From the NCBI RefSeq assembly GCF_003412465.1, contig NZ_QTJV01000006.1:764487-828486 (forward strand): a DNA stretch of 64,000 nt. The letters are read 5' to 3'. Position numbers and translations under genes: made by a program. The first letter of the stretch is position 1; the number at the start of each line of letters is the position of its first letter. The DNA comes from Chitinophaga silvisoli (lineage in GTDB: Bacteria; Bacteroidota; Bacteroidia; Chitinophagales; Chitinophagaceae). The notes under the pieces are model-generated. The model was not told where the DNA came from. It was given only the letters and a program-made list of their open reading frames with translations, and ran no database searches. Shown one piece after another: positions 34,903 to 43,129 of this stretch.

Positions 34903-36726
34903 TTATCGTTTTATTTTCTGTGCGTTAATTAATTTCCCGGTAAATACATCTTCCCAGTCTATGAATGGATAGATGTGGTACCTCTTCGCATCTTCTTCAA
35001 ACTGTTGCTTTAACTCAGCCAGCTTTTCCGGGTACTTCTTAGCGAGGTTGTTTTGCTCATTGAAATCTTCATTCAGGTTATAGAGTTCCCATTCCTCCTT
35101 GTCATAATCTCTCTTTACCTCGTGTCGGGTATCTGCAAATTCATTCAGGTCTATGAAGTCAGGATGATGTGCTACTGCTGCTTTCCAGCCATCTTTGTAG
35201 ACCGCGCGGGACCCGAAGATGTAGTAGTATTGTTCATTGTGACGGGATGCTGCTTTCGCATTGTCAAATGAGTAAGCCAGTGAGGTACCCTGCAATGTAT
35301 CCTGTTTGATACCTCTGATAGACTCAGGGAAAGGTACGCCTGTCACTTCGAGGGTAGTAGGCAGGATGTCTGTCACGTAGCCATATTGCGTACGCAGGGC
35401 ACCTTTGTCTGTGATCTTTTTAGGATAGAATACGATGAGCGGGTTGCGGGTACCACCTTCTGCATGTGCATCCTGTTTCCAGAATTTGAAAGGTGTGTTG
35501 GTGGCCTGCGCCCATCCTAAAGGATAGTTTGCATCAGACTCCGGCGTGCCAATGAGGGCGATGTTTTCTTCATTGTACTTAGCAATTTCCGCACGGGTCA
35601 GGTTTTTATTGCCACGGGGTGTTTGTTTGGCACTCACGACTCCTTCGTCAGTACCCTCTTTGCTGGCACCGTTATCGCCTATCACCACATAAATGAGGGT
35701 ATTGTCCAGCTGGTTGATACTCTTCAGGTAATTTACCACGCGACCCACCTGGTAGTCGGTGTAGGTAAGGTATGCGGCGTAGACTTCGAAGAAGCGGGCA
35801 TAGAGTTTCTGTTCATCAGGGCTAAGGCTGTTCCATGCCTTGATGCGCGGGTTGCGTGCAGGCAGGGTGGCATTGGCAGGAATGATGCCCAGCCTCTTCT
35901 GGTTGGCAAATACTTTCTGACGGTATACATCCCAGCCATCATCGAATTGCCCTTTGTACTTATCGCGCCAGTCAGCTGGCACCTGGTGGGGTGCATGGGT
36001 AGCTGCAGGTGCATAATAGAGGAAGAATGGCTTGCCGGGTGCTGCCTTTTGCTGGCGGGCTATGTAGCTGATAGCTTTGTCAGTAAGCTGTTCACTGAAG
36101 TGCCGGCCATCGGGTTGAATGTTTACGTTGTCTTCTGCGAGGGCTGGTTTATACTGGTCTGTTTGTGAGCCCAGGAAACCAAAGAAATGTTCGAATCCTT
36201 TGCCGGAAGGCCAGTAGTCAAAAGGGCCGGCATTGGAAGTATCTTCATCCGGTGTCACACCATACTTACCTACAGCAAAGGTATTGTAGCCTGCATTCTT
36301 CAGCACCTCAGCAATAGTACCTGAGGAGCTGGGAATACGACCATCCCAGCCGGGGAAACCTGCTGATGAGAAGTAGTGTGCAAATCCACCCATGTGTACA
36401 AAATGCTGGTTCCTGCCAGTCAGCAGTGCAGCACGGGTAGGTGCACAGATTGCAGCTGTATGGAAGTTGGTATAGCGAAGACCGTTAGCCGCCAGGCTAT
36501 CGAAAGTTGGCGTGTTGATTAAACCACCAAATGCACTGCTGGCACCAAAACCCACATCATCTAACAATACAAGCAATACGTTGGGAGCGCCTTGTGGCGG
36601 GCGTACAGGTGCTGGCCACCACTCTTTGGATTCAGCGAGCGTGCGGCCTACAGTGCCCTGATAAGTTTGAGCCGTTGCAGCGAGCGAAGAGAGAATGACA
36701 GCAGCGGCTAAAAATTGTTTTTTCAT
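34903..36726 (-). CDS. Secreted arylsulfatase (type I, cysteine-type)
   Basis: A 607-residue exported sulfatase with a signal peptide (1-19). The active-site motif C-x-P-x-R is present as CAPTR with Cys94 (within AAICAPTRAALLTGRN), to be converted to formylglycine. The N-terminal metal-binding 'NVLLVLLDDVGFGASSAFGG' and the later 'LIYVVIGDNGASKEG' (D-N metal ligands) are intact. It hydrolyses sulfate esters outside the cytoplasm. It is third in the SusC-SusD operon, 19 nt after SusD, so the imported substrate is probably a sulfated glycan, glycoside or sulfated lipid-like compound. No glycosidase is in the operon. Confidence 0.93.
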   Translation of the reverse strand: MKKQFLAAAVILSSLAATAQTYQGTVGRTLAESKEWWPAPVRPPQGAPNVLLVLLDDVGFGASSAFGGLINTPTFDSLAANGLRYTNFHTAAICAPTRAALLTGRNQHFVHMGGFAHYFSSAGFPGWDGRIPSSSGTIAEVLKNAGYNTFAVGKYGVTPDEDTSNAGPFDYWPSGKGFEHFFGFLGSQTDQYKPALAEDNVNIQPDGRHFSEQLTDKAISYIARQQKAAPGKPFFLYYAPAATHAPHQVPADWRDKYKGQFDDGWDVYRQKVFANQKRLGIIPANATLPARNPRIKAWNSLSPDEQKLYARFFEVYAAYLTYTDYQVGRVVNYLKSINQLDNTLIYVVIGDNGASKEGTDEGVVSAKQTPRGNKNLTRAEIAKYNEENIALIGTPESDANYPLGWAQATNTPFKFWKQDAHAEGGTRNPLIVFYPKKITDKGALRTQYGYVTDILPTTLEVTGVPFPESIRGIKQDTLQGTSLAYSFDNAKAASRHNEQYYYIFGSRAVYKDGWKAAVAHHPDFIDLNEFADTRHEVKRDYDKEEWELYNLNEDFNEQNNLAKKYPEKLAELKQQFEEDAKRYHIYPFIDWEDVFTGKLINAQKIKR

Positions 36727-36745
36727 TGCTGGAGTTTTGTGATTT

Positions 36746-38197
36746 TTACCAACCTGGATTTTGCGTTAGTTGATTATTAAGATCGATTTCTGATTGTGGA
36801 ATCGGGTAGAGTGTATCTTTGACAGCTGCGCCTGTCTTGGCAGGGTATTTCTTCAGCGCATCGTACAGGTAAGTACCTCCCCTTCTCGCTAAGTCAAACC
36901 AGCGATTACCTTCCTGGATGAATTCCTTTCTTCTTTCAAGAAATACGGAGTCACGAAAATCGGCCTGATTCAGACCCGGGGTGAGATTACTGATCTTTGC
37001 CCTCGCCCTTACCTGGTTGATGGCGGCATAGGCATCAGCGGTAGGACCATTGATTTCGTTCAATACTTCCGCCTGCATCAGCAGTACATCTGCATAGCGG
37101 ATCACCGGGTAGTTGATCCCACTGATGTTCTGATTCGTCAATGGAGAGATGGAGTAGTCGATGAACTTAGCGAAACGTGCTGCACCAAATTGTACATACT
37201 TGCCGGTGGCGGCATTGTACAGCTGTGTAAAGAAGGTGACATCGCGACGGGTATCGAAGCTGGCGAACAACTGGTACAGACTACTGTCCGAAGGCTGATC
37301 GCCGGGATATACGGCAGGATTGAAGGAGCCGAAATTACATACGCTGAGGGAGTTCGTACTATTCTTAGCGCCGAGATTCGTTCCGAACTGCACAGAGAAA
37401 ATATGCTCTTTGCCATTCTTGGTTGCCTGCTGGAATACATCAAGGAAACTATCAAATAAGGCATAGCCATAACCGCCATTGATCACTGACTGCAATTCAG
37501 CGGCTGCTTTTGACCATTCTCTCCGGGTGAGATAGACCTTGGCGAGAATAGCATGTGCGGCACCACTGGTGGCACGGCCGACATCTGCACCGGTATATGT
37601 TTTCGGCAATAAGGTAGCTTCATTCAGATCTGAAATAATCTGTGCATAGATGCTATCTTTCGGACTGCGTTTGATCTTTTGTGCATTCACGTCTGTGCTG
37701 GTAGGATCATGCAGTACCAGCGGGGCATCGCCCCAGAGACGTACAATATTAAAGTAGAGTAAGCCCCGGATAAACTTCGCTTCACGCACCAGTCTTGCAC
37801 GCAGGGTCGTATCGAAATCGATACCAGCAATATTGTCGATAGCCACATTTGCACGGCTGATACCGAAGTAATGCTGTTGCCAGTTCTTCTTGATACGGTC
37901 ATTGGCCGGCACGTAGGTAGCAGTACCTAATGCACGTACGTCCGGGTTGGTATTGGATGGACTATAGATCTGGTCATCGCTGCCATTGCCGGTCAGGAGG
38001 TTCAGGTTACGGCCATAAATGACGAAGTCACCGGCGGCATCGGTATTGAGTGTGCTGTATACCGCAGATACTGCGGAGATAGCGTCTGACTGTGTCTTAT
38101 AGAATTGCGATGCCGTGACGAGCGCGTTCGGATCTTCCTCCAGCTTGTTGCACGCTGCAGCGAAGAGTAAAGAAAATATAAGGAGTGATTTTTTCAT
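36746..38197 (-). CDS. SusD/RagB family nutrient-binding outer membrane lipoprotein
   Basis: A 483-residue lipoprotein with a lipobox (FAAACNK, Cys16) and the SusD fold: helical TPR-like N-terminal part ('TQSDAISAVSAVYSTLNT', 'RLVREAKFIRGLLYFNIVRL') and the C-terminal signature 'VIRYADVLLMQAEVLNEING' and 'FLERRKEFIQEGNRWFDLAR'. It caps the SusC barrel and delivers ligand. It starts 11 nt downstream of SusC and is followed by the sulfatase. Confidence 0.95.
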   Translation of the reverse strand: MKKSLLIFSLLFAAACNKLEEDPNALVTASQFYKTQSDAISAVSAVYSTLNTDAAGDFVIYGRNLNLLTGNGSDDQIYSPSNTNPDVRALGTATYVPANDRIKKNWQQHYFGISRANVAIDNIAGIDFDTTLRARLVREAKFIRGLLYFNIVRLWGDAPLVLHDPTSTDVNAQKIKRSPKDSIYAQIISDLNEATLLPKTYTGADVGRATSGAAHAILAKVYLTRREWSKAAAELQSVINGGYGYALFDSFLDVFQQATKNGKEHIFSVQFGTNLGAKNSTNSLSVCNFGSFNPAVYPGDQPSDSSLYQLFASFDTRRDVTFFTQLYNAATGKYVQFGAARFAKFIDYSISPLTNQNISGINYPVIRYADVLLMQAEVLNEINGPTADAYAAINQVRARAKISNLTPGLNQADFRDSVFLERRKEFIQEGNRWFDLARRGGTYLYDALKKYPAKTGAAVKDTLYPIPQSEIDLNNQLTQNPGW

Positions 38198-38208
38198 GAT
38201 TGCTATTT

Positions 38209-41200
38209 TTAGAATGTCAGATTCAGGCCGGCCAGGAAACCTTTTGTGCTGGGATAGGCACCGTAGTCAATCCCCTGCTTGGTATTGTCACTATCAAAGA
38301 AATTGACTTCGGGATCGAGGCCGGTGTATTTGGTCCATGTCCAGATGTTCTGGGCTGTGACATAGACCCTGAGCTGACTGATATGTAACTGGCGCAGTAC
38401 ATCGCGTGGGATGGAGTAGCCTAAGGACAGTGTTTTCAGTTTTACGTAAGAACCATCTTCTACATACCTGTCGGTCACCTGTGCCACAGGTGCATTGGTG
38501 GCTTTCGCTACCTTCCCGTTTGGATTACCTGCACTATACCTGTCCAGCAGCGTGGCAGAGGCATTCAGGGACAGGGTGGGAATTTCCAGTTTCTGCTGCA
38601 GGAAGTTGAAGATCTTATTGCCATAAGAACCCTGGAAGAAGAAAGACAGGTCAAAGCCTTTGTAAGCAAGGGTATTGGAAAGGCCGAAGGTAAACTTAGG
38701 CTGTGCGCTGCCCAGGTAATGTTTATCAGCAGTTGTAATGGTACCATCCCCATTTGTATCTACATATTTGGTATCACCTACCTGCTGAGATACACCTGTG
38801 AGGTAAGGTACGCCCTTCGCTACATCAGCATCCGTGAGCAAGCCGGCGGTATTATACCCCCAGAAGCTACCTACAGGCAAACCTACTTTTACAATCACAG
38901 GTGATACATAGCCTGTAGGTGCCAGCGGGTAGTAGTAATCCGTACCCGGCCCGAGGTTCAGGATCTTATTTTTATTCACAGCAAAGACAGCGGTGGTCTT
39001 CCAGCTGAAAGCACTGTTTTTAATATTGTCAGAAGAGAGGCTCAGTTCTATCCCTTTGTTTTCTACGCTGCCCACATTTTCCAACACGCTGGAATAACCG
39101 GAATAGAGCGGGAATGGTACATTCAGCAGCAGGTCTGTCGTCTTCTTGTAATAGGCATCGAAGGTAAAGGTGAGGCGATTATCCAGGAAACCTGCATCAA
39201 GGCCGACGTTGTACTGTGTAGTCGTTTCCCATTTCAGATCCGGGTTAGCAATCTGCGTAGGGGCGATACCGGTAACCAGGGTACCATTGAAGTAATAATT
39301 GCTGGGAGACAATGCTGCCAGTGAACTATATGGCGGTACTTCCGAGTTGCCTGTGCGGCCTACAGAAGCACGAACCTTCAGGTCATTCACAATACTACTG
39401 GCAGGACGGAAGAAGTTTTCCCTGCCTGCATTCCAGGAGAAACCAAGGGATGGGAAATACCCCCACCTGTTGTTCTTACCCAGTTTGGAAGAGCCATCTG
39501 CACGGATGGAGATCGTTACATTGTATTTATGGTTGTAAGAATAATTGGCTCTTGCCAGGTATGAGTTCAATGAAGACTCATGTGCATCGGAAGTAGAGAG
39601 TACCGCAGTACCTGCATAGTTCAGGTTATTGAAGGTGGTGAGGTCATTGGGAAACTTTTGTGCACTGGCTACGGCCGACTGATCTTCCTGGTGCTGGGTA
39701 GTATACCCTGCCAGTACATTCAGGAAGTGCTTATCGCTAATCGTATGGTCCCAGGTAAGGGTATTTTCATTGATCCAGGTGCTGGCGGCAATGCTACCTA
39801 CGGACGCAAAACCCTGTGAAGAATAACCAGTGCTGCTGCCGCCCGGAGAACCTGCATAGCTGGGTGAATAATAATTCTGTTTGGTATTAATGAGGTCTGT
39901 ACCGCCTGTCACTTTAAGCGTCAGGTCTTTGAGGATCTTATATTCTGCAGAGGCGTTGCCGAGAATACGGCGGATATAAGTACGGTTGATCGTTGACTTA
40001 AAATCCTGGATAGGGTTCGTTGGAATAGAAGAATAAGGGCTGGCTGTATAGTAAGTACCATCTGCATTGTAGACTGGGACTACAGGCGATACCTGCAATA
40101 GATTGGCGAAGGCTGTGTTCTGGAAGTTGATGCTGTTATATGCGTTACCAAAGAGTTTATCTTCGATGGACTGGCTACCGAAAATGTTGGCAGAGACTTT
40201 CAGTTTGTCTCCGATATTTCTTTCATAATTGATTCTGCCTGAGTAACGTTTGAAACCGGTGTTCACAACGATACCATCCTGGTTGAAGTAGTTGCCGGAG
40301 ATGAGGTACCGGGATTTATCATCACCACCGGATACGGAGAGTTCATGGTTCTGAATGGGACCTTTGCGGAGAGCGGCAGATTGCCAGTCGGTACCTTCGC
40401 CCAGGGCAGCGATGGCGGAGTCACTGTAGGTCTTGGCGCTGCCGGTGCTTACATTCACATCATTGATCAGTGAGGCCCATTGAGCGGCATTGAGGAGATG
40501 GAGTTTTTTACGCACCTGTTGCTGGCCGAAGTAGGTGCTGTAGCTGATTTCGTCACGGCCACGCTTCCCACGTTTGGTAGTGATCACCACTACCCCGTTT
40601 GCACCCCGGGAGCCATAGATGGCAGTGGCTGAAGCATCTTTGAGGATTTCGATACTTTCTATATCGCTGGGATTGATGGTAGAAAGGGCGTTTACACCGA
40701 CACCGTTGGAGGCACCGGTATTTACATTATCATTGTTATTATATATAATGAAGCCGTCGATGACGTAGAGGGGGGCATTACCAAAGCTGATAGAGTTACC
40801 GCCCCTGACGCGGATGGTAGCGGTGGCACCGGGTGCACCTGAGCTCTGGGTGACGTTGATACCGGGTACGGAACCCTGAAGCAGGTTATCGAAAGAGGCA
40901 GCGGGTTGTGACAGCAGCCCTTTGTTCACACTGGCAACAGCACCCGTCAGGTCGCTTTTGCGCTGTGTACCATAACCTACCACTACGACCTCGTTGAGCT
41001 GGCTTTCATTTTCTACCAGCGAGATGGTGAGTGGAGAGCTGGTGGCATCTATTTCCTGTTTTTTATAACCTATATAAACGGCTTCGAGTACGTAGGGGAG
41101 CCTTTGTCCTGTTTTGAAGAAGAACTTTCCTTTGTTGTCAGTAAGTACCTGGTTGGTGGTACCCTTGATTCTTACCAAAGCCCCAATGAGTGGGGTTTGG

Positions 41201-41325
41201 GACTTACTGTCGACGACAATGCCGGTGAGTGTGGAGTTGATGACTGGTTCATTCACTGTTTGAGCATACGACGTTACAGGTGCTAATCCCAGGGTGAGTG
41301 AGATGAGCAAGAGAACTTTTTTCAT
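38209..41325 (-). CDS. SusC/RagA family TonB-linked outer membrane receptor
   Basis: A 1038-residue TonB-dependent transporter: signal peptide (1-21), carboxypeptidase-D-like domain (about 30-110; 'LTGIVVDSKSQTPLIGALVR'), the SusC landmark VVVGYGTQRKSDLTGAVASV, plug domain (about 115-240; 'GVNALSTINPSDIESIEILK') and a 22-strand barrel ending in an aromatic residue (GLNLTF). It imports the operon's substrate energised by TonB. Expression may be controlled by a very long leader (about 365 nt) with a candidate antisense RNA; no anti-sigma/ECF pair or hybrid two-component sensor is adjacent. Confidence 0.95.
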   Translation of the reverse strand: MKKVLLLISLTLGLAPVTSYAQTVNEPVINSTLTGIVVDSKSQTPLIGALVRIKGTTNQVLTDNKGKFFFKTGQRLPYVLEAVYIGYKKQEIDATSSPLTISLVENESQLNEVVVVGYGTQRKSDLTGAVASVNKGLLSQPAASFDNLLQGSVPGINVTQSSGAPGATATIRVRGGNSISFGNAPLYVIDGFIIYNNNDNVNTGASNGVGVNALSTINPSDIESIEILKDASATAIYGSRGANGVVVITTKRGKRGRDEISYSTYFGQQQVRKKLHLLNAAQWASLINDVNVSTGSAKTYSDSAIAALGEGTDWQSAALRKGPIQNHELSVSGGDDKSRYLISGNYFNQDGIVVNTGFKRYSGRINYERNIGDKLKVSANIFGSQSIEDKLFGNAYNSINFQNTAFANLLQVSPVVPVYNADGTYYTASPYSSIPTNPIQDFKSTINRTYIRRILGNASAEYKILKDLTLKVTGGTDLINTKQNYYSPSYAGSPGGSSTGYSSQGFASVGSIAASTWINENTLTWDHTISDKHFLNVLAGYTTQHQEDQSAVASAQKFPNDLTTFNNLNYAGTAVLSTSDAHESSLNSYLARANYSYNHKYNVTISIRADGSSKLGKNNRWGYFPSLGFSWNAGRENFFRPASSIVNDLKVRASVGRTGNSEVPPYSSLAALSPSNYYFNGTLVTGIAPTQIANPDLKWETTTQYNVGLDAGFLDNRLTFTFDAYYKKTTDLLLNVPFPLYSGYSSVLENVGSVENKGIELSLSSDNIKNSAFSWKTTAVFAVNKNKILNLGPGTDYYYPLAPTGYVSPVIVKVGLPVGSFWGYNTAGLLTDADVAKGVPYLTGVSQQVGDTKYVDTNGDGTITTADKHYLGSAQPKFTFGLSNTLAYKGFDLSFFFQGSYGNKIFNFLQQKLEIPTLSLNASATLLDRYSAGNPNGKVAKATNAPVAQVTDRYVEDGSYVKLKTLSLGYSIPRDVLRQLHISQLRVYVTAQNIWTWTKYTGLDPEVNFFDSDNTKQGIDYGAYPSTKGFLAGLNLTF

Positions 41326-41339
41326 TAAATTTGTAGTTA

Positions 41340-41453
41340 GCGATTAGAAAATAAGGTGCCTGCCCAGCGATGAGAGTCGTTGAGTGGTGCGATAACGAGC
41401 CTTGTTAAAATCCGGCCGGTGACTGTTCCCGCAGTTACCGGCTTTCTTTTTTT
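41340..41453 (+). ncRNA. Candidate antisense small RNA in the susC leader
   Basis: On the plus strand, opposite the susC 5' leader, an octamer TAAATTTG (41326-41333; full match to TAnnTTTG) is followed about 80 nt later by a strong intrinsic terminator (41415-41453). Together they would yield an RNA of about 114 nt entirely complementary to the susC leader. There is no plus-strand gene for the terminator to serve. No -33 TTTG is evident, so the promoter is half-supported. Cis-antisense RNAs near susC genes are known in Bacteroides polysaccharide loci (DonS type), which gives precedent. Confidence 0.42.
41415..41453 (+). terminator. Strong plus-strand terminator without a plus-strand gene
   Basis: An 11-pair stem (GCCGGT then a G-T wobble, ACTG with CAGT, ACCGGC; 6-nt loop) is followed by TTTCTTTTTTT. 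It is oriented against susC transcription, 90 nt upstream of the susC start codon. Apart from this and the promoter, the 500-nt region 41326-41825 contains no gene. Confidence 0.8.
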
Positions 41454-41697
41454 AGGGCACTTATGGCGTGCCTTTGTTATGTAGATGAGTGTGCATGTTA
41501 TAATTTTAAAGCGTTCTTATGCCTTTTAGTGACATAGGAAAGCGTGTTAGGATTATTATATTGAAAAGGTGATTGAAGGGAAGAGAATACAATTAGCGGC
41601 AACAACAGCGGTCGGCTGAGTTAGGACATCCTGGTTGATGGTAAATGGTTAGTACTGTATTTGCCATTGTACAAAATAAATTACAGTGATATTGAGA

Positions 41698-41728
41698 CAA
41701 AAATAGTAAAAAATATTAGTCCACCAAA
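41698..41728 (-). promoter_or_regulatory. Promoter of the SusCD operon
   Basis: On the minus strand TTTG (41725-41728) is separated by 19 nt from TATTTTTG (41698-41705), fitting both parts of the Bacteroidota promoter consensus. The start of transcription would be near 41690, giving a leader of about 365 nt before susC. It is the best-matching promoter in this gap. Confidence 0.65.
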
Positions 41729-41770
41729 TTAGTGCACTATTTATTTTTGGGAAGCTGTAATTACATAAAA

Positions 41771-41803
41771 TAAGGCGACCTCCCCAATGGGGAGGTCGCC
41801 TTA
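41771..41803. terminator. Terminator of the aldose epimerase gene
   Basis: A perfect 15-bp stem (TAAGGCGACCTCCCC and its complement) with a 3-nt AAT loop lies 22 nt beyond the epimerase stop codon. On the minus strand it is followed by TTTTATG. It also insulates the SusCD promoter from upstream read-through. Confidence 0.85.
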
Positions 41804-41825
41804 TACCGGAAAACAGGTTATTTTA

Positions 41826-42695
41826 TTAAAAGAAATCCACTGTCCAGCTTCTTTCAAACACCTGCTTCGCAGGCAATTTATTGATCCCCTCCTTCTCTGT
41901 CAGCTCACCGCTGGCATCCACGCTATCAGCCACGCCACACCATGGTTCGATACAAACGAAGTCAGCATCTATCGCTGCCCAGATACCCATAAAAGGAAAT
42001 CCATCATATTGCAAGGTCAGGCCACGCGGCTTTTTATCACTCTTCAATGTGATCGCATTGGAGGCAAGGCCTTTGAATACCAGCGCATCCTTGTAAAACA
42101 GTGATTTCTTCAGGTCCAGGCGCTGCGTACGCTCCAGGAAAGGTACTGGTGTCGTCTCCACGAACCCACCGTCAGAAAGCAGGTACAAAGGAGTATCTTC
42201 TACTTTATTGAACGCCAGGTAGTAATCTTCGTAACTTACACCTTCTTCCAAAGGCACTTTGAAAGCAGGATGTGCGCCTACGGAAAAATACATGTCTGCA
42301 GCACCTTTATTCTCTACCTGGTAGGTGACTGTGAGTCTGGCACCTTCAATAGTATATATGACAGTAAAACGAAAATGAAAGGGGTATACTTTCAGGGTTT
42401 CTTCACTACTGTTTAGTTCAAAGCTTACCTGTGTATCGCTTTGGGAAGTTACAGCAAAGACATTATCCCTTGCAAAACCATGCCTGCTGAGTGTGTAATT
42501 TTTTCCTTCAAACGTGTAGGTATTATTCTTTACCGTACCCACTATCGGGAATAAAACAGGGCTGGTTTTGGCCCAGAATGCAGGGTCTGCATTCCAGAGG
42601 TATTCCTGCTGCAGGTCTGTACGGGTTACCTTGCGGAGCTCCGCTCCTTTTTCAGCGATGACTACGTGCAACTGTCCGTTCTTCAATTCAGGCAT
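41826..42695 (-). CDS. Aldose 1-epimerase family protein (LacX-like)
   Basis: A 289-residue beta-sandwich protein of the galactose mutarotase superfamily. It has the substrate histidine in 'LSRHGFARDNVF', the second histidine in 'FSVGAHPAFKVP', and the catalytic glutamate region 'VCIEPWCGVADS'. Length and motif spacing match the shorter LacX-type aldose epimerases that interconvert sugar anomers. No export signal is present. It stands alone with its own terminator. Confidence 0.9.
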   Translation of the reverse strand: MPELKNGQLHVVIAEKGAELRKVTRTDLQQEYLWNADPAFWAKTSPVLFPIVGTVKNNTYTFEGKNYTLSRHGFARDNVFAVTSQSDTQVSFELNSSEETLKVYPFHFRFTVIYTIEGARLTVTYQVENKGAADMYFSVGAHPAFKVPLEEGVSYEDYYLAFNKVEDTPLYLLSDGGFVETTPVPFLERTQRLDLKKSLFYKDALVFKGLASNAITLKSDKKPRGLTLQYDGFPFMGIWAAIDADFVCIEPWCGVADSVDASGELTEKEGINKLPAKQVFERSWTVDFF

Positions 42696-42728
42696 ATGTT
42701 CCTATTTTTATGCCTGTAAATGTAAGGA

Positions 42729-42938
42729 TTATTTTTTCCTGGCACCCAATACCAGTACTACGCCCACCACGGCAACAATACCACCGGCATAGGTAGGCCA
42801 TCCAATCCATTTATTTTCTTTCTTGTTGATTTCTACGGGGCCGAGATCTACCACTTTCTTTTGGGTTTGTACAGAGAAGCCTCTGATTACGATCATGGCA
42901 ATACCGGCAATAATGAGAACGAGACCTAATGTTTTCAT
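42729..42938 (-). CDS. Small two-helix membrane protein, 69 aa
   Basis: Two hydrophobic helices (about residues 2-20, 'TLGLVLIIAGIAMIVIRG', and 46-65, 'YAGGIVAVVGVVLVLGA') flank a charged loop (DLGPVEINKKENK); the C-terminus is ARKK. The start chosen is the methionine of MKTLGLVL; a longer frame exists upstream but begins with a cysteine-rich, non-conserved segment. Similar short proteins are widespread in Bacteroidota and of unknown function. Confidence 0.65.
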   Translation of the reverse strand: MKTLGLVLIIAGIAMIVIRGFSVQTQKKVVDLGPVEINKKENKWIGWPTYAGGIVAVVGVVLVLGARKK

Positions 42939-43129
42939 GTGTATCAGTTTTAGATACTGAAAACAATCAGCATGCCAGCAAGATGGCACAGGGCGCAGTT
43001 ACACAAAAGTAAAAGGAATAACAGGGGCTCAGACAAAAAGGGAAGCCAACCCAAAAGATGGTCCTCCGGCAGAAGGTATCTTCCAAATCAGCTTCCTTGC
43101 AGGTTTATTTGTATAGTCTATGAAGAACG

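Noticed and set aside
41326..41700. Riboswitch in the susC leader
   Set aside because: No known aptamer consensus was recognised; the only strong structure is a terminator on the opposite strand.
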